DNA of 64,000 nucleotides from Aquimarina macrocephali JAMB N27 (GCF_000520995.1 NZ_JACA01000023.1:116529-180528); one strand, 5' to 3'; shown: positions 36,621 to 47,302, numbered from the stretch's first letter. The notes: generated by a model from the sequence alone, not told the origin. Made by a program: numbers and translations.

Positions 36621-37957
36621 TATGCTACTGCTTTACGGTTTTTACCAGTTTTCATTAATCCATCATAATGCCTGTTTAACAAGTATGAATTAACCTGTTG
36701 CATTGTATCGATCGCTACACCTACCATAATAAGTAGAGAAGTTCCTCCGAAAAACAATGCCCAACCTTGTTGTACATTCAATAACTTAACTGCTATTGCA
36801 GGAAATACTGCAATTAACGCTAAGAATATTGATCCTGGTAATGTGATCTGAGACATGATTTTATCTAAATATTCTGATGTTTCACTTCCTGGTCGAATAC
36901 CCGGAATAAAACCACCACTACGCTTCAAATCATCCGCCATTTTATTAGTTGGCACCGTGATAGCCGTATAAAAATATGTAAATATGATAATCAATACTGC
37001 AAACAAAACATTATACCAAAATCCAAAAATATCACTAAATGCTGCAGCAATACCTTGAGAGGTTTCTGAATCTGACAGACCAGCTACAGCAGCAGGCACA
37101 AACATAATTGCTTGAGCAAAAATGATAGGCATTACTCCTGAAGCGTTCAATTTTAAAGGTATGTACTGACGAGATCCAAAGACATTCTTCTCATACCCTC
37201 CTCCGGCTGTTCTTCTAGCATATTGAACTGGTATTTGACGTACAGCCATAACCAATAACACTGATGCTAGTATAATCACAAACCAGATAACCAGTTCTAT
37301 TAATACCATAATCATTCCTCCTCCATCTCCTGAAGTTCTTGATGCAAAGTTTTGCACAAATGATTGTGGTAGCGTAGCAATAATACCAACCATAATTAAG
37401 AGGGAGATACCATTACCTATACCTTTATCTGTAATTTTTTCACCTAACCACATTGCAAAAATACAACCTGTAGATATAATGATTACAGAAGACACAACGA
37501 AAACTGTTTGATTAGGAACTACAAAAGCTTCTGCCGGAAGTGTTGCAAACAGGTTATAAATATATCCTGGTCCTTGAACCAAAGTAATAGCGATAGTTAA
37601 CCAACGAGTAATTTGGTTGATCTTTTTTCTACCACTTTCTCCTTCTTTTTGTAGTTTTTGTAAATAAGGAATTGCTATTCCCATTAACTGAACTACAATC
37701 GAGGCTGATATATACGGCATAATACCTAATGCAAATACTGAAGCGTTAGCGAAAGCTCCTCCTGTAAACGCATTAAGTAACCCCAACAAACCATCTTGAG
37801 TTTGTGTTCCCAGGTTTGCTAATTCTGAAGCATCTATTCCTGGAAGTACTATTTGCGCCCCAAATCGATATACTAAAAGTAATCCCAGTGTAACTAAGAT
37901 TCTATTCTTTAGTTCTTCGATTTTCCAAATGTTTTTTATTGTGTCAATAAATTTCAT
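36620..37957 (-). CDS. secY: Preprotein translocase subunit SecY
   Basis: SecY is the channel of the Sec translocon. The 445 residues contain about ten transmembrane helices, the early LPGIDASEL plug region, [23 protein letters not shown], and cytoplasmic loops bearing QIPVQYARR and the [11 protein letters not shown] region that contact ribosome and SecA. Length is normal. It starts 10 bases after rplO and ends overlapping infA. Confidence 0.98.
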   Translation of the reverse strand: MKFIDTIKNIWKIEELKNRILVTLGLLLVYRFGAQIVLPGIDASELANLGTQTQDGLLGLLNAFTGGAFANASVFALGIMPYISASIVVQLMGIAIPYLQKLQKEGESGRKKINQITRWLTIAITLVQGPGYIYNLFATLPAEAFVVPNQTVFVVSSVIIISTGCIFAMWLGEKITDKGIGNGISLLIMVGIIATLPQSFVQNFASRTSGDGGGMIMVLIELVIWFVIILASVLLVMAVRQIPVQYARRTAGGGYEKNVFGSRQYIPLKLNASGVMPIIFAQAIMFVPAAVAGLSDSETSQGIAAAFSDIFGFWYNVLFAVLIIIFTYFYTAITVPTNKMADDLKRSGGFIPGIRPGSETSEYLDKIMSQITLPGSIFLALIAVFPAIAVKLLNVQQGWALFFGGTSLLIMVGVAIDTMQQVNSYLLNRHYDGLMKTGKNRKAVA

Positions 37958-37967
37958 GAATTGTCTA

Positions 37968-38420
37968 TTATAAGGTTACTGCTTCACCACCTGCTGCTTC
38001 TATAGCAGCTTTTGCAGTGGCTGTAAATTTGTGAGCTGAAACTTTTAATTTTGCTTTCAGTTCACCTCTTCCCAATATTTTAACCAAATCATTTTTCCCC
38101 GCCAAGCCTGTAGTTAAAATAACATCTAGATCAACAGTATCTTTAATTTTGCCATCATCTACTAATTTCTGTAGTGTGTCTAAATTAATCCCTTGATACT
38201 CTTTTCTATTAATGTTTTTAAAACCAAATTTTGGCACACGTCTTTGAAGTGGCATTTGCCCTCCTTCAAAACCTATCTTTTTAGAATATCCAGAACGTGA
38301 TTTTGCTCCTTTATGTCCACGAGTAGCAGTTCCTCCCTTTCCAGAACCTTGTCCACGACCTACTCGTTTGCTATTGTTTTTTACCGAACCTGCAGCAGGT
38401 TTTAAGTTACTTAAATCCAT
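37968..38420 (-). CDS. rplO: 50S ribosomal protein L15
   Basis: L15 is a late-binding large-subunit protein. The 150 residues start MDLSNLKPAAGSVKNNSKRVGRGQGSG with the Gly/Arg/Lys-rich extended region (GKGGTATRGHKGAKSRSG) that penetrates rRNA. A globular end follows (ILGRGELKAKLKVSAHKFTATA). It comes 9 bases after rpmD and directly before secY, the usual order. Confidence 0.98.
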   Translation of the reverse strand: MDLSNLKPAAGSVKNNSKRVGRGQGSGKGGTATRGHKGAKSRSGYSKKIGFEGGQMPLQRRVPKFGFKNINRKEYQGINLDTLQKLVDDGKIKDTVDLDVILTTGLAGKNDLVKILGRGELKAKLKVSAHKFTATAKAAIEAAGGEAVTL

Positions 38421-38429
38421 GTGCTTTTA

Positions 38430-38609
38430 TTATTTTGTTTCTATCGAAACTAAATGTTTAACTTTATTTACCATCCCAAGGATATTAGGAGTATCTTCAT
38501 GCTCCACAACCTGGCCGATCTTTTTAAGACCTAGAGCCTCTAGGGTCCTCTTCTGTCTTTGAGTACGGTTAATCGCACTTTTTACTTTAGTAATTTTAAT
38601 CTTTGCCAT
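38430..38609 (-). CDS. rpmD: 50S ribosomal protein L30
   Basis: This short 59-codon gene reads MAKIKITKVKSAINRTQRQ, then KRTLEALGLKKIGQVVEHED, TPNILGMVNKVKHLVSIETK and TAA. It has the compact L30 core: RTLEALGLKKI, and the TPNILGMVNKV segment of the family. It sits between rpsE and rplO, exactly where L30 belongs, with gaps of 11 and 9 bases. It is easy to miss because of its size. Confidence 0.97.
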   Translation of the reverse strand: MAKIKITKVKSAINRTQRQKRTLEALGLKKIGQVVEHEDTPNILGMVNKVKHLVSIETK

Positions 38610-38620
38610 CGTTCCTGAAT

Positions 38621-39145
38621 TTATCCTTTAAACACTTTCTCTAGTGAAACTCCACGTTGAGTTGCTACTTGTTGCGCACTACGCAATTGTAACAGAGCAT
38701 CAAACGTTGCTTTCACCACATTGTGAGGGTTAGACGATCCTTGGTTTTTAGAAAGTACATCATGCACTCCTACTGATTCTAATACTGCACGGATTGCTCC
38801 ACCAGCAATTACCCCGGTACCTGTAGCAGCAGGTAAGAGTAATACTCTTGCACCACCGTACTTACCTTTTTGTTCATGAGGTAATGTACCTTTATGTAAT
38901 GGAATACGAACCAAATTCTTTTTTGCATCTTCTACTGCCTTAGAGATAGCTTCTGCTACTTCTTTAGACTTACCTAAACCGTGACCTACAACACCGTTTT
39001 CGTCACCTACAACAACTATAGCCGAGAAACCAAATGCTCTACCACCTTTAGTTACTTTAGTTACACGTTGTACACCAACTAGACGATCTTTAAGTTCAAG
39101 CCCGCTTGGTTTTACTAATTCTGCGTTTTTATATTTTTGATACAT
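38621..39145 (-). CDS. rpsE: 30S ribosomal protein S5
   Basis: S5 helps decoding fidelity and mRNA unwinding at the entry tunnel. The 174 residues show the double-stranded-RNA-like domain ([45 protein letters not shown]) and the second domain ([21 protein letters not shown]). Length is normal. It starts 6 bases after rplR. Confidence 0.98.
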   Translation of the reverse strand: MYQKYKNAELVKPSGLELKDRLVGVQRVTKVTKGGRAFGFSAIVVVGDENGVVGHGLGKSKEVAEAISKAVEDAKKNLVRIPLHKGTLPHEQKGKYGGARVLLLPAATGTGVIAGGAIRAVLESVGVHDVLSKNQGSSNPHNVVKATFDALLQLRSAQQVATQRGVSLEKVFKG

Positions 39146-39151
39146 ATTTTC

Positions 39152-39508
39152 TTAGAATTTAAGTCCTGCTTCTCTAGCACCGTCTGCTAATGATTTTACT
39201 CTACCGTGATACAAATACCCTCCTCTATCAAAGGATACTGTTTCTACACCAGCTTTCTTAGCTTTTTCAGCAAGCGCTTTACCTACTAAGTTTGCTTTTT
39301 CTATCTTACTTCCTGTTGCTGAAGCAATGTCTTTATCTCTTGAAGAAGCAGCACTGATTGTTTTACCAGTTACATCATCTATGACTTGTGCATAGATTTC
39401 TTTATTACTTCTAAAAACAGATAATCTAGGACGTTGTTCTGTACCGCTTACATTTCCGCGGATACGCTTTCTTATCTTTAATCTTCTTAAATCTTTTGAG
39501 AATGCCAT
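39152..39508 (-). CDS. rplR: 50S ribosomal protein L18
   Basis: L18 binds 5S rRNA together with L5. The 118 residues include [31 protein letters not shown] (split by a turn), then AASSRD and the C-terminal [26 protein letters not shown], the family signature. It is 11 bases after rplF in the standard spc order. Confidence 0.98.
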   Translation of the reverse strand: MAFSKDLRRLKIRKRIRGNVSGTEQRPRLSVFRSNKEIYAQVIDDVTGKTISAASSRDKDIASATGSKIEKANLVGKALAEKAKKAGVETVSFDRGGYLYHGRVKSLADGAREAGLKF

Positions 39509-39519
39509 AACGTTAGTTA

Positions 39520-40062
39520 TTATGCAGATTTACCTGCTTTTCTTCTTAATTGTTCTCCTACGAATTTGATACCTTTTCCTTTATAAGGCTCTGGTTTACG
39601 GAAGCCTCTAATCTTAGCTGCTACCTGACCCACCAATTGCTTATCATGAGAGGTTAATTTTACTATAGGGTTTTTACCTTTTTCTGAAATAGTTTCGACC
39701 TTAACTTCTGGTGCTATATCTAAAACTATATTATGAGAGAATCCCAAAGCCAAGTCTAATTTTTGACCTTGATTAGAAGCTCTATAACCAACCCCTACCA
39801 ATTCTAACTCTTTGCTAAATCCTTCAGAAACACCATTGACCATATTATTAATCAAAGCTCTATATAAACCGTGCTTCGCTTTATGATCTTTGGCTTCACT
39901 AGGTCTTTCAAAAACAACCTGGCCATCTTCGACTTTCACTTCGATACTATCGATTTCTTGAGAAAGCTCTCCTAATTTTCCTTTAACAGTAACAACATTA
40001 CCTGTCACTTCAACAGTGACACCAGACGGAATAGTTACTGGATTTTTTCCTATTCTTGACAT
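39520..40062 (-). CDS. rplF: 50S ribosomal protein L6
   Basis: L6 lies near the GTPase-associated centre and the sarcin-ricin loop. The 180 residues hold two similar domains: [19 protein letters not shown] at the start and, near the end, [29 protein letters not shown], the diagnostic signature. Spacing to rpsH is 20 bases. Confidence 0.98.
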   Translation of the reverse strand: MSRIGKNPVTIPSGVTVEVTGNVVTVKGKLGELSQEIDSIEVKVEDGQVVFERPSEAKDHKAKHGLYRALINNMVNGVSEGFSKELELVGVGYRASNQGQKLDLALGFSHNIVLDIAPEVKVETISEKGKNPIVKLTSHDKQLVGQVAAKIRGFRKPEPYKGKGIKFVGEQLRRKAGKSA

Positions 40063-40082
40063 TTCTTTTGTCTTTTATACTG

Positions 40083-40481
40083 TTAATATACGTAACAAAG
40101 TACTTCACCACCTACATTCTCATGCTTTGCACGTTTACCGGTCATTACACCATGAGAAGTAGAGATTATCGCAACACCTAATCCGTTAAGAATTCTTGGG
40201 ATATCATTAGACCCTGCATACTTACGTAATCCTGGCTTACTGATTCTCTGTAATTCTTTAATAACTGGTTCTTTAGTTATCTTATCGTATTTAAGTGCTA
40301 TTTTGATAGTACCTTGTGTTGTATTATCTTCAAATTTATAACTTAAAATATATCCTTGATTGAATAATATTTTAGTGATCTCTTTTTTAACCTTCGATGC
40401 AGGAATTTCAACTACTCTGTGTTGAGCACTATTTGCATTACGAATTCTGGTTAAATAATCTGCTATAGGATCTGTATTCAT
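40083..40481 (-). CDS. rpsH: 30S ribosomal protein S8
   Basis: S8 binds 16S helix 21 and in E. coli represses the spc operon. The 132 residues start [19 protein letters not shown] and end with [33 protein letters not shown], containing the STSHGVMTG signature. It follows rpsN after a 70-base spacer with a possible hairpin. Confidence 0.98.
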   Translation of the reverse strand: MNTDPIADYLTRIRNANSAQHRVVEIPASKVKKEITKILFNQGYILSYKFEDNTTQGTIKIALKYDKITKEPVIKELQRISKPGLRKYAGSNDIPRILNGLGVAIISTSHGVMTGKRAKHENVGGEVLCYVY

Positions 40482-40551
40482 TGTTTATAATTTATGGTTT
40501 TGGTTTTCAATTTTTTTAATTGAACCTTAAACCAATTAATTTACTTTATTA
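40482..40551 (-). promoter_or_regulatory. spacer with hairpin between rpsN and rpsH
   Basis: This 70-base gap carries, on the minus strand, TTCAATT and AATTGAA arms with outer GG/CC pairs separated by a small bulge. It could be a translation control site for S8; no T-tract terminator is obvious. Confidence 0.35.
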
Positions 40552-40821
40552 TTACCAACTAGCTTTTGTTACTCCCGGAATTAATCCTTTGTTTGCCATC
40601 TCTCTGAATGTTACACGAGAAATTCCAAATTGACGCATATATCCTTTTGGTCTTCCTGTTAACTTGCATCGATTATGCTTACGAACTGGTGAAGCATTTT
40701 TAGGCAATTTCTGTAATGCATCATAATCTCCAGCTTCTTTTAAAGCCTTACGTTTCTCTGCATATTTTTCTACAGTCTTAGCTCTCTTCACCTCACGGGC
40801 TTTCATTGATTCTTTAGCCAT
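40552..40821 (-). CDS. rpsN: 30S ribosomal protein S14, zinc-free type
   Basis: S14 is a head protein of the small subunit. The 89 residues match the longer, zinc-free form: only one cysteine ([20 protein letters not shown]) and the typical [20 protein letters not shown] end. The short CxxC zinc form is not seen here. It starts 2 bases after rplE. Confidence 0.98.
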   Translation of the reverse strand: MAKESMKAREVKRAKTVEKYAEKRKALKEAGDYDALQKLPKNASPVRKHNRCKLTGRPKGYMRQFGISRVTFREMANKGLIPGVTKASW

Positions 40822-40823
40822 AA

Positions 40824-41375
40824 TTAATTCTTTTTAAAAGGTAATCCTAGTTCGGTTAACAATGATTTTGCTTCTTTATCGGTTTTTGCCGAAGTTTCGA
40901 AGGTAACATTCATTCCAGAAATCTTATTCACTTTATCGATATCGATTTCAGGGAAAATAATCTGTTCCAGAACTCCTAAAGAGTAATTACCTCTACCATC
41001 AAAACCTGTAGCTTTAATTCCGTTAAAATCTCTAACACGTGGTAAAGCTGAAGTAATTAGACGATCTAAAAATTCATACATTCTTTCTCCTCTTAACGTA
41101 ACCTTTGCCCCAATCGGCATTCCTTTACGTAATTTGAAAGAAGCAACATCCTTTTTAGAAATCGTTGATATAGCTTTCTGACCTGTTATATTTGTTAATT
41201 CGTCTACTGCATAGTCGATTAACTTCTTATCAGCTACTGCTGCTCCAACACCTCTACTTAAAACTATTTTTTTAAGCTTTGGTACTTGCATTACATTATC
41301 ATAGCTGAATTCTTCTGTAAGAGCTGACACTACTCTGTCTTTATACTCTTGTTTTAATCTTGGGATATAAGCCAT
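40824..41375 (-). CDS. rplE: 50S ribosomal protein L5
   Basis: L5 binds 5S rRNA and contacts the P-site tRNA. The 183 residues have [45 protein letters not shown], then [14 protein letters not shown] and the end [17 protein letters not shown]. All are conserved blocks. It is 2 bases after rplX. Confidence 0.98.
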   Translation of the reverse strand: MAYIPRLKQEYKDRVVSALTEEFSYDNVMQVPKLKKIVLSRGVGAAVADKKLIDYAVDELTNITGQKAISTISKKDVASFKLRKGMPIGAKVTLRGERMYEFLDRLITSALPRVRDFNGIKATGFDGRGNYSLGVLEQIIFPEIDIDKVNKISGMNVTFETSAKTDKEAKSLLTELGLPFKKN

Positions 41376-41377
41376 AA

Positions 41378-41689
41378 TTATATTACTTCATTAGATTTTT
41401 TAGAAAATCTCACTTTCTTATCTCCTTCTACTCTATATCCAACTCTTGTTGTTTCACCTTTAGCGGTTAACAATGATAAATTAGAAATATGAATAGCTGC
41501 TTCTTGTTTTACAATACCACCTTGTGGATTTGTAGCACTAGGCTTCTGGTGTTTTGACACTAAGTTCACACCTTCTACGATTGCCTTGTTTTTATCTTTC
41601 AATACTTTTTGTACTGTTCCCTCTTGACCTTTATTGTCTCCAGCGATAACTCGTACTGTATCTCCTGATTTTATTTTTAGCTTTGTCAT
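41378..41689 (-). CDS. rplX: 50S ribosomal protein L24
   Basis: L24 starts assembly of the 50S subunit near the tunnel exit. The 103 residues begin with [25 protein letters not shown], the KOW motif of the family, and continue with [12 protein letters not shown] and [18 protein letters not shown]. Spacing to rplN is 13 bases. Confidence 0.98.
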   Translation of the reverse strand: MTKLKIKSGDTVRVIAGDNKGQEGTVQKVLKDKNKAIVEGVNLVSKHQKPSATNPQGGIVKQEAAIHISNLSLLTAKGETTRVGYRVEGDKKVRFSKKSNEVI

Positions 41690-41702
41690 CTTTACAAATG
41701 TT

Positions 41703-42071
41703 TTAAAGCACTTCTGGCGCTAGTGAAACAATCTTCATGAATTGCTTATCACGAAGCTCTCTTGCAACAGGACCAAATACACGTGTTCCTCTCATTTCTC
41801 CTGTAGGAGTCAATAGAACACACGCATTATCATCAAAACGGATATAAGAACCGTCCGGTCTGCGCACTTCTTTTTTGGTACGAACTACAACTGCAGTTGA
41901 AACTGCTCCTTTTTTAATGTTTCCATTTGGAGTTGCTTCTTTTACACTGACAACGATTTTGTCTCCTACAGAGGCGTATCTTCTTTTTGTACCGCCTAAA
42001 ACACGAATGACTAAAACTTCTTTTCCACCTGTGTTATCGGCTACTTTTAATCTAGACTCTTGTTGTACCAT
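41703..42071 (-). CDS. rplN: 50S ribosomal protein L14
   Basis: L14 forms inter-subunit bridges. The 122 residues begin [20 protein letters not shown] and contain [20 protein letters not shown] and [12 protein letters not shown], the family signatures. It follows rpsQ with 2 bases between. Confidence 0.98.
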   Translation of the reverse strand: MVQQESRLKVADNTGGKEVLVIRVLGGTKRRYASVGDKIVVSVKEATPNGNIKKGAVSTAVVVRTKKEVRRPDGSYIRFDDNACVLLTPTGEMRGTRVFGPVARELRDKQFMKIVSLAPEVL

Positions 42072-42073
42072 AA

Positions 42074-42331
42074 TTACTTCGCTCTTTCAATTACTTCTAC
42101 TAATCTCCAGCATTTGGTTTTACTCATAGGTCTTGTTTCCATGATCTTTACAGTATCACCAATATTGCAGTCGTTTTTCTCGTCGTGTGCAACGTATTTT
42201 TTCGTTTTTAACACGAACTTTCCGTACATAGGGTGTTTTACTTTTTTAACTTCAGCAACCACAATGGATTTCTGCATTTTGTTACTAGTAACAACTCCTA
42301 TACGCTCTTTTCTTAAATTTCTTTTTTCCAT
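42074..42331 (-). CDS. rpsQ: 30S ribosomal protein S17
   Basis: S17 is a primary 16S-binding protein with an OB fold. The 85 residues start [19 protein letters not shown] and include [20 protein letters not shown] and [28 protein letters not shown]. It lies 12 bases after rpmC. Confidence 0.98.
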   Translation of the reverse strand: MEKRNLRKERIGVVTSNKMQKSIVVAEVKKVKHPMYGKFVLKTKKYVAHDEKNDCNIGDTVKIMETRPMSKTKCWRLVEVIERAK

Positions 42332-42343
42332 CTTTCAGCAGAA

Positions 42344-42538
42344 TTAACCGTTTAATTCTCTTTTTGTTAGCTCTGTAGCCATTCTTGCAATAGATCTTCT
42401 TACTTTACGTAATTGTAAAGGGTTTTCTAACGGAGACATAGCGTGAGCCATTCTTAAATCTGAATACGCTTTTTGAGTTTTACCAAGTTCCTCTTGTAAT
42501 TCAGCTGTAGATAATTCTTTTACTTCTGATTGTTTCAT
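42344..42538 (-). CDS. rpmC: 50S ribosomal protein L29
   Basis: L29 sits near the tunnel exit. I chose the ATG at 42538 (MKQSEVKELSTAELQEEL, 64 residues), the normal N-terminus, over the ATG three codons earlier. The C-terminal half LENPLQLRKVRRSIARMATEL is the family signature. The gap to rplP (12 bases) and to rpsQ is short. Confidence 0.95.
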   Translation of the reverse strand: MKQSEVKELSTAELQEELGKTQKAYSDLRMAHAMSPLENPLQLRKVRRSIARMATELTKRELNG

Positions 42539-42550
42539 AATCCTCAAATA

Positions 42551-42970
42551 TTAAGCTTGATAATCTCTAGCTACGATAAACTTAGTTTTTACAGGAAGTT
42601 TTTGAGCTGCCAGACGTAAAGCTTCTTTGGCTACGTCATAAGGCACTCCACTTATTTCAAATAATATTCTTCCTGGTCTTACTACTGCTGCCCAATACTC
42701 AACAGCACCTTTTCCTTTACCCATACGTACTTCGAGAGGTTTCTTGGTGATCGGCTTGTCTGGGAAAATTTTAATCCACAGAGAACCTTCTCTCTTCATA
42801 TAACGAGTAGCAGAAATACGAGCTGCCTCTATTTGTCTAGCAGTAACAAAACTTGAATCTAATGATTTGATTCCGAAAGTACCGTTAGAAAGTGTATGTC
42901 CTCTTTGAGAAAGACCTTTCATACGTCCTTTTTGTTGCTTACGGAATTTTGTTCTTTTAGGCTGTAACAT
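42551..42970 (-). CDS. rplP: 50S ribosomal protein L16
   Basis: L16 shapes the A-site tRNA path. The 139 residues begin [19 protein letters not shown] and contain [29 protein letters not shown], the strongest L16 signature, ending [16 protein letters not shown]. It starts 20 bases after rpsC. Confidence 0.98.
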   Translation of the reverse strand: MLQPKRTKFRKQQKGRMKGLSQRGHTLSNGTFGIKSLDSSFVTARQIEAARISATRYMKREGSLWIKIFPDKPITKKPLEVRMGKGKGAVEYWAAVVRPGRILFEISGVPYDVAKEALRLAAQKLPVKTKFIVARDYQA

Positions 42971-42990
42971 TGTTAATTTACTTTAAAAAA

Positions 42991-43719
42991 TTACTTTCTA
43001 CGACGTGATTTGTTATTACCTCCACCACTTCGTCCACCTCTGTCACCTTTTCCTTGTTTTTTGGATAAACCAACCAAAGGAGAAAGCTCTCTTTTACCAT
43101 ATACTTCACCTTTCATGATCCATACTTTAACACCCAATCTACCATAAGTAGTGTGAGATTCTACTAAAGCATAATCAATATCGGCTCTAAATGTTGATAA
43201 AGGAATACGACCATCTTTATAAGACTCTGTACGTGCCATTTCTGCACCGTTCAAACGTCCCGAAATCTGGATTTTGATACCTTCTGCATTCATTCTCATT
43301 GCTGCCGCAATAGCCATTTTAATAGCACGACGATATGAGATACGGCTTTCGATTTGTCTTGCAACACTCGATCCTACCAAAAATGCATCAAGTTCTGGTC
43401 TTTTGATTTCAAAAATATTGATCTGAACTTCCTTTTCAGTAATTTTCTTAAGCTCTTCTTTCAACTTGTCTACCTCTTGACCACCTTTTCCGATAATGAT
43501 ACCAGGTCTGGCAGTAGTGATAGTAACGGTTACAAGTTTAAGCGTACGCTCAATAATTACTCTAGATACACTAGCTTTTGATAAACGTGCGTGTACATAC
43601 TTTCTAATCTTATCGTCTTCGGCAAGTTTATCACCGTAGTCATTACCTCCGTACCAGTTGGATTCCCATCCTCTGATAATACCAAGGCGATTTCCGATTG
43701 GATTTGTCTTCTGTCCCAT
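42991..43719 (-). CDS. rpsC: 30S ribosomal protein S3
   Basis: S3 belongs to the mRNA entry helicase site. The 242 residues start [20 protein letters not shown], have the KH domain with [18 protein letters not shown], and the C-terminal domain with [24 protein letters not shown] basic Gly/Arg/Asn tail ([15 protein letters not shown]) closes it. It lies 8 bases after rplV. Confidence 0.98.
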   Translation of the reverse strand: MGQKTNPIGNRLGIIRGWESNWYGGNDYGDKLAEDDKIRKYVHARLSKASVSRVIIERTLKLVTVTITTARPGIIIGKGGQEVDKLKEELKKITEKEVQINIFEIKRPELDAFLVGSSVARQIESRISYRRAIKMAIAAAMRMNAEGIKIQISGRLNGAEMARTESYKDGRIPLSTFRADIDYALVESHTTYGRLGVKVWIMKGEVYGKRELSPLVGLSKKQGKGDRGGRSGGGNNKSRRRK

Positions 43720-43727
43720 AGTTTATA

Positions 43728-44135
43728 TTAGCTTTGTGTATTATTGTTTGCTGCAACCACTATTGTTACGTGGTTAGAGCGTTTTCTTATTCTGTGCGCG
43801 CGACCCTGTGGAGCAGGACGAAGTCTTTTTAACATACTTCCTCCATCTACACGAATCTCTTTTACAAAAAGATCTGCATCTTCGATGCTAGCGTCTTCAT
43901 TTTTCGCCTGCCAGTTTGCTATTGCCGAAAGCAATAACTTTTCTAAACGACGTGATGCTTCTTTAGGGTTAAATCTAAGAATATGAAGCGCCTTTTCAAC
44001 TTTTACACCACGAACCAAATCTGCTACTAAACGCATCTTACGAGGTGACGTAGGGCAGTTATTAAGTTTAGCAAAAGCAATTTGCTTTTTCTCTTCCTTA
44101 ATTCTTTCTGCCATTTCTCTTTTACGAACTCCCAT
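43728..44135 (-). CDS. rplV: 50S ribosomal protein L22
   Basis: L22 lines the nascent-peptide tunnel and its loop helps form the constriction. The 135 residues include [19 protein letters not shown], the hook region [40 protein letters not shown] (in two natural parts). The first 17 residues are a basic N-terminal extension. It lies 8 bases after rpsS. Confidence 0.98.
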   Translation of the reverse strand: MGVRKREMAERIKEEKKQIAFAKLNNCPTSPRKMRLVADLVRGVKVEKALHILRFNPKEASRRLEKLLLSAIANWQAKNEDASIEDADLFVKEIRVDGGSMLKRLRPAPQGRAHRIRKRSNHVTIVVAANNNTQS

Positions 44136-44143
44136 GACTTAAA

Positions 44144-44422
44144 TTATTTTTTACCTTTATTTTTAGCACCAGCGTGTCCTCTAAAGGAACGTGTTGGCGA
44201 AAATTCTCCTAATTTATGACCTACCATATTCTCGGTAATGTATACCGGTACAAACTGGCGACCATTATGAACTGCAATTGTTTGCCCTACAAAGTCAGGA
44301 GTAATCATAGATGCTCTAGACCAAGTCTTAATAACAGACTTCTTATTAGCTTCTACATTTGCAGCTACTTTTTTCTCTAACTTATAGTGAACGTAAGGTC
44401 CTTTTTTTAATGAACGTGCCAT
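44144..44422 (-). CDS. rpsS: 30S ribosomal protein S19
   Basis: S19 is in the 30S head with S13. The 92 residues begin [19 protein letters not shown] and contain [23 protein letters not shown] and [18 protein letters not shown], the family signature. It starts 7 bases after rplB. Confidence 0.98.
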   Translation of the reverse strand: MARSLKKGPYVHYKLEKKVAANVEANKKSVIKTWSRASMITPDFVGQTIAVHNGRQFVPVYITENMVGHKLGEFSPTRSFRGHAGAKNKGKK

Positions 44423-44429
44423 ATCTTAA

Positions 44430-45254
44430 TTATTTCTTTCTACGTTCTACAATATACTTATTACTCGCTTTCGTCTTAGAACGGGTTCTGAATCCTTTTG
44501 CAGGAAGACCTTTTCTAGAACGTGGGTGACCTCCAGAAGAACGTCCTTCACCACCACCCATTGGGTGATCAACAGGGTTCATCGCTACTGGTCTTGTACG
44601 AGGACGACGACCTAACCATCTTGTTCTACCCGCTTTACCTCCTACGATCAATTGATGATCACTATTAGATATAGCACCAATGGTAGCCATACAGTTAACC
44701 AATATCATTCTCACTTCACCAGAAGGTAATTTTACCGTAGCAAACTTACCATCTCTAGCCATAAGCTGAGCGAATGATCCAGCACTACGCGCCATAACAG
44801 CACCTTGACCTGGACGTAACTCTATACAAGAAATGATCGTACCTAGTGGAATATCACTAAGTGGCATAGCGTTACCGATTTCTGGAGCAATATCACTACC
44901 AGAAACGATATTCTGACCTACCTGTAAACCATTTTGAGCGATAACATAGCGCTTTTCACCATCTTGGTAATTTAGCAACGCTATAAATGCAGTTCTGTTT
45001 GGATCGTATTCTATTGTAGCAACGGTAGCAGGAATTCCTTGCTTATCTCGTTTAAAATCAATGATACGATACCTTTTTTTATGACCACCACCTTTGTAGC
45101 GCATGGTCATTTTTCCTTGACTGTTTCTACCTCCAGATCTTTTTTTCGGAGCCAATAGGCTTTTTTCCGGCTTATCAGTAGTAATGGCGTCATATCCATT
45201 TACTACTCTAAAACGCTGACCTGGGGTAATTGGCTTTAATTTTCTTACTGACAT
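44430..45254 (-). CDS. rplB: 50S ribosomal protein L2
   Basis: L2 is needed for subunit joining and peptidyl transfer. The 274 residues hold [15 protein letters not shown], the RNA-binding middle and the [30 protein letters not shown] signature (in two parts) near the C-terminus. Conserved His in DHPMGGGEG is present. It lies 9 bases after rplW. Confidence 0.98.
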   Translation of the reverse strand: MSVRKLKPITPGQRFRVVNGYDAITTDKPEKSLLAPKKRSGGRNSQGKMTMRYKGGGHKKRYRIIDFKRDKQGIPATVATIEYDPNRTAFIALLNYQDGEKRYVIAQNGLQVGQNIVSGSDIAPEIGNAMPLSDIPLGTIISCIELRPGQGAVMARSAGSFAQLMARDGKFATVKLPSGEVRMILVNCMATIGAISNSDHQLIVGGKAGRTRWLGRRPRTRPVAMNPVDHPMGGGEGRSSGGHPRSRKGLPAKGFRTRSKTKASNKYIVERRKK

Positions 45255-45263
45255 TTCTTAGTC

Positions 45264-45554
45264 TTAAAGATTACTATATAAATCAATTACTTCACCTTCC
45301 GCCACCTGTACAATTGCCTTTTTATAAGCACTTGTTTTACCAGTAACCATACCTGTTTTTGTATAACGAGTATTACGGTCTGGACGGACATTTATTGTTC
45401 GAACCTTAGTAACAGATACACCATAAGCAGCTTCAACTGCTTTTTTGATCTCTACCTTATTCGCTTTCTTGTCTACTACAAAACCATAGCGATTAAACAC
45501 TTCACTATCTGCAGTAGCCTTTTCTGTAATAATAGGTTTTATTAAGATACTCAT
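45264..45554 (-). CDS. rplW: 50S ribosomal protein L23
   Basis: L23 forms the docking site at the tunnel exit for trigger factor and SRP. The 96 residues start MSILIKPIITEKATADSE and include FVVDKKANKVEIKKAVEAAYGV and VRTINVRPD, all typical. The spacing to rplD is 5 bases. Confidence 0.98.
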   Translation of the reverse strand: MSILIKPIITEKATADSEVFNRYGFVVDKKANKVEIKKAVEAAYGVSVTKVRTINVRPDRNTRYTKTGMVTGKTSAYKKAIVQVAEGEVIDLYSNL

Positions 45555-45559
45555 GGCTT

Positions 45560-46189
45560 CTATTTACTTAAATTCGTTTCAATTCCTTTCAAAGAACTTT
45601 CCAAAAACACAACATTATTCGCATTAAGTATTTTGTAAGTACTTAATTCCGAGGAAGTTATGACTTCTGAACTTTTCAAATTGCGTGACGACAAATATAC
45701 ATTTTTATTCGACTCTGCCAACACAAACAAAGATTTTTTGTTTTCAAGCCCTAAAGACTTTAAAACTGCTGTAAAATTCTTAGTTTTTACTGTATCAAAA
45801 GTAAAGTCTTCGATTACAGTTATTGCTTTGTCATTTGCCTTAATACTTAGCGCAGATCTACGCGCTAATCTCTTCAAGTTCTTATTTAATTTAAAAGAGT
45901 AGCTACGTGGTCTTGGACCAAAAACTCTACCTCCACCTTTAAATATAGGAGACTTTATACTACCTGCTCTCGCGGTACCTGTCCCTTTTTGTTTCTTTAT
46001 TTTTCTAGTACTACCTACAATCTCTGCACGTTCCTTAGCTTTATGAGTACCTTGACGTTGATTAGCCAAGTATTGCTTCACATCTAAGTATACAGCATGA
46101 TCATTTGGTTCTATACCAAAAACAGCGTCTGAAAGGTCTGCCTTTCTTCCTGTTTCTTTTCCGTTTATATCAATTACCGCTACTTTCAT
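45560..46189 (-). CDS. rplD: 50S ribosomal protein L4
   Basis: L4 reaches into the exit tunnel and in E. coli represses the S10 operon. The 209 residues contain [38 protein letters not shown], and [19 protein letters not shown], the tunnel loop region. Length is normal. Its start overlaps the rplC stop by one base, so translation is coupled. Confidence 0.98.
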   Translation of the reverse strand: MKVAVIDINGKETGRKADLSDAVFGIEPNDHAVYLDVKQYLANQRQGTHKAKERAEIVGSTRKIKKQKGTGTARAGSIKSPIFKGGGRVFGPRPRSYSFKLNKNLKRLARRSALSIKANDKAITVIEDFTFDTVKTKNFTAVLKSLGLENKKSLFVLAESNKNVYLSSRNLKSSEVITSSELSTYKILNANNVVFLESSLKGIETNLSK

Positions 46190-46806
46190 TACTTCTGAAT
46201 CGTTACATAAGCGTTTTTATGTCCAGGAACACATCCTTTAACAACAAGTATGTTCTTTTCAGGAACTACTTTTAACACTCTTAAGTTTTGAATTTTTACT
46301 TGCTCTCCACCCATTCTTCCTGCCATTTTCATTCCTTTGAAAACTCTTGCAGGATATGATGCAGCACCGATAGAACCTGGAGCTCTTAAACGGTTATGCT
46401 GACCGTGAGTTGCTTGACCAACACCACCAAAATTGTGTCTCTTCACAACCCCTTGAAAACCTTTTCCTTTTGAGGTTGCTGACACATCAACAAATTCTCC
46501 TTCGGCAAAGTGTTCAACAGTTACTGTATCTCCTAATTTGTACTCCTCATCAAAACCTTTGAATTCGACAACTTTACGTTTAGCAACAGTTCCTGCTTTC
46601 TTAAAGTGACCTAAAGCCGCTTTAGTAGCATTTTTGTCTGCTTTGTCATCGAAACCTAGCTGAACAGCTTCATAACCGTCAACCTCTTCAGTTCTGACTT
46701 GGGTTACCACACATGGTCCAGCTTCGATTACTGTACATGGAATATTCTTTCCATTTTCATCGAAGATGCTGGTCATGCCGATCTTTTTTCCTATTAACCC
46801 AGACAT
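46189..46806 (-). CDS. rplC: 50S ribosomal protein L3
   Basis: L3 is one of the two earliest large-subunit assembly proteins. The 205 residues start [19 protein letters not shown] and have [21 protein letters not shown] and [34 protein letters not shown] 179-base structured gap separates it from rpsJ upstream, the longest inside the ribosomal block. Confidence 0.98.
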   Translation of the reverse strand: MSGLIGKKIGMTSIFDENGKNIPCTVIEAGPCVVTQVRTEEVDGYEAVQLGFDDKADKNATKAALGHFKKAGTVAKRKVVEFKGFDEEYKLGDTVTVEHFAEGEFVDVSATSKGKGFQGVVKRHNFGGVGQATHGQHNRLRAPGSIGAASYPARVFKGMKMAGRMGGEQVKIQNLRVLKVVPEKNILVVKGCVPGHKNAYVTIQK

Positions 46807-46985
46807 ATTTAATTATTTATTAATGATTTACTTATTCTCTATTGAAATTACTTTCAATTTATTTTATTCTTTTACAAAAAAACAGGGTCAAAATACTTTC
46901 AACCCTGAATGTATTTTTTTGCCGTTTTTCCCTTGCATACAGCTTGGGACATTTTATTGTAAGCGCACTTACTCTTAAAGCTTTA
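46807..46985 (-). promoter_or_regulatory. structured spacer between rpsJ and rplC, with terminator-like hairpin
   Basis: On the minus strand this gap has, in order, a GTAAG/CTTAC hairpin soon after the rpsJ stop, a G/A-rich stretch, then a CAGGGT/ACCCTG stem (46883-46907) followed by a run of seven T, a typical intrinsic terminator shape. About 75 further bases lead to rplC. It could attenuate the S10 section, perhaps through L4. I found no exact TAnnTTTG here. Confidence 0.6.
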
Positions 46986-47291
46986 TCACACTTTAATCTC
47001 CACTTCTACTCCACTTGGTAATTCCAGCTTCATCAACGCATCAATCGTTTTTGAAGAAGAGCTATAGATATCCAAAAGTCTTTTATAAGAACTTAATTGG
47101 AATTGCTCTCTGGATTTTTTGTTTACGTGTGGAGAACGAAGCACAGTAAAAATTTTCTTATGTGTTGGTAAAGGAATTGGCCCAGTTACTACAGCTCCTG
47201 TACTCTTTACCGTCTTTACGATTTTCTCAGCAGACTTATCTACTAAGTTATGATCGTAAGATTTTAGTTTTATTCTGATTTTTTGACTCAT
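46986..47291 (-). CDS. rpsJ: 30S ribosomal protein S10
   Basis: S10 is a 30S head protein that also binds NusB in antitermination. The 101 residues start [25 protein letters not shown] and contain [28 protein letters not shown], the family signature. In this genome it is coupled to fusA (11 bases) rather than to rplC. Confidence 0.98.
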   Translation of the reverse strand: MSQKIRIKLKSYDHNLVDKSAEKIVKTVKSTGAVVTGPIPLPTHKKIFTVLRSPHVNKKSREQFQLSSYKRLLDIYSSSSKTIDALMKLELPSGVEVEIKV

Positions 47292-47302
47292 TTCTGTAAT
47301 AA

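Noticed and set aside
46889..46900. Promoter before rplC (TATTTTGA on the minus strand)
   Set aside because: It is one base short of TAnnTTTG and lies in the loop of the terminator-like hairpin, so I preferred the terminator reading.
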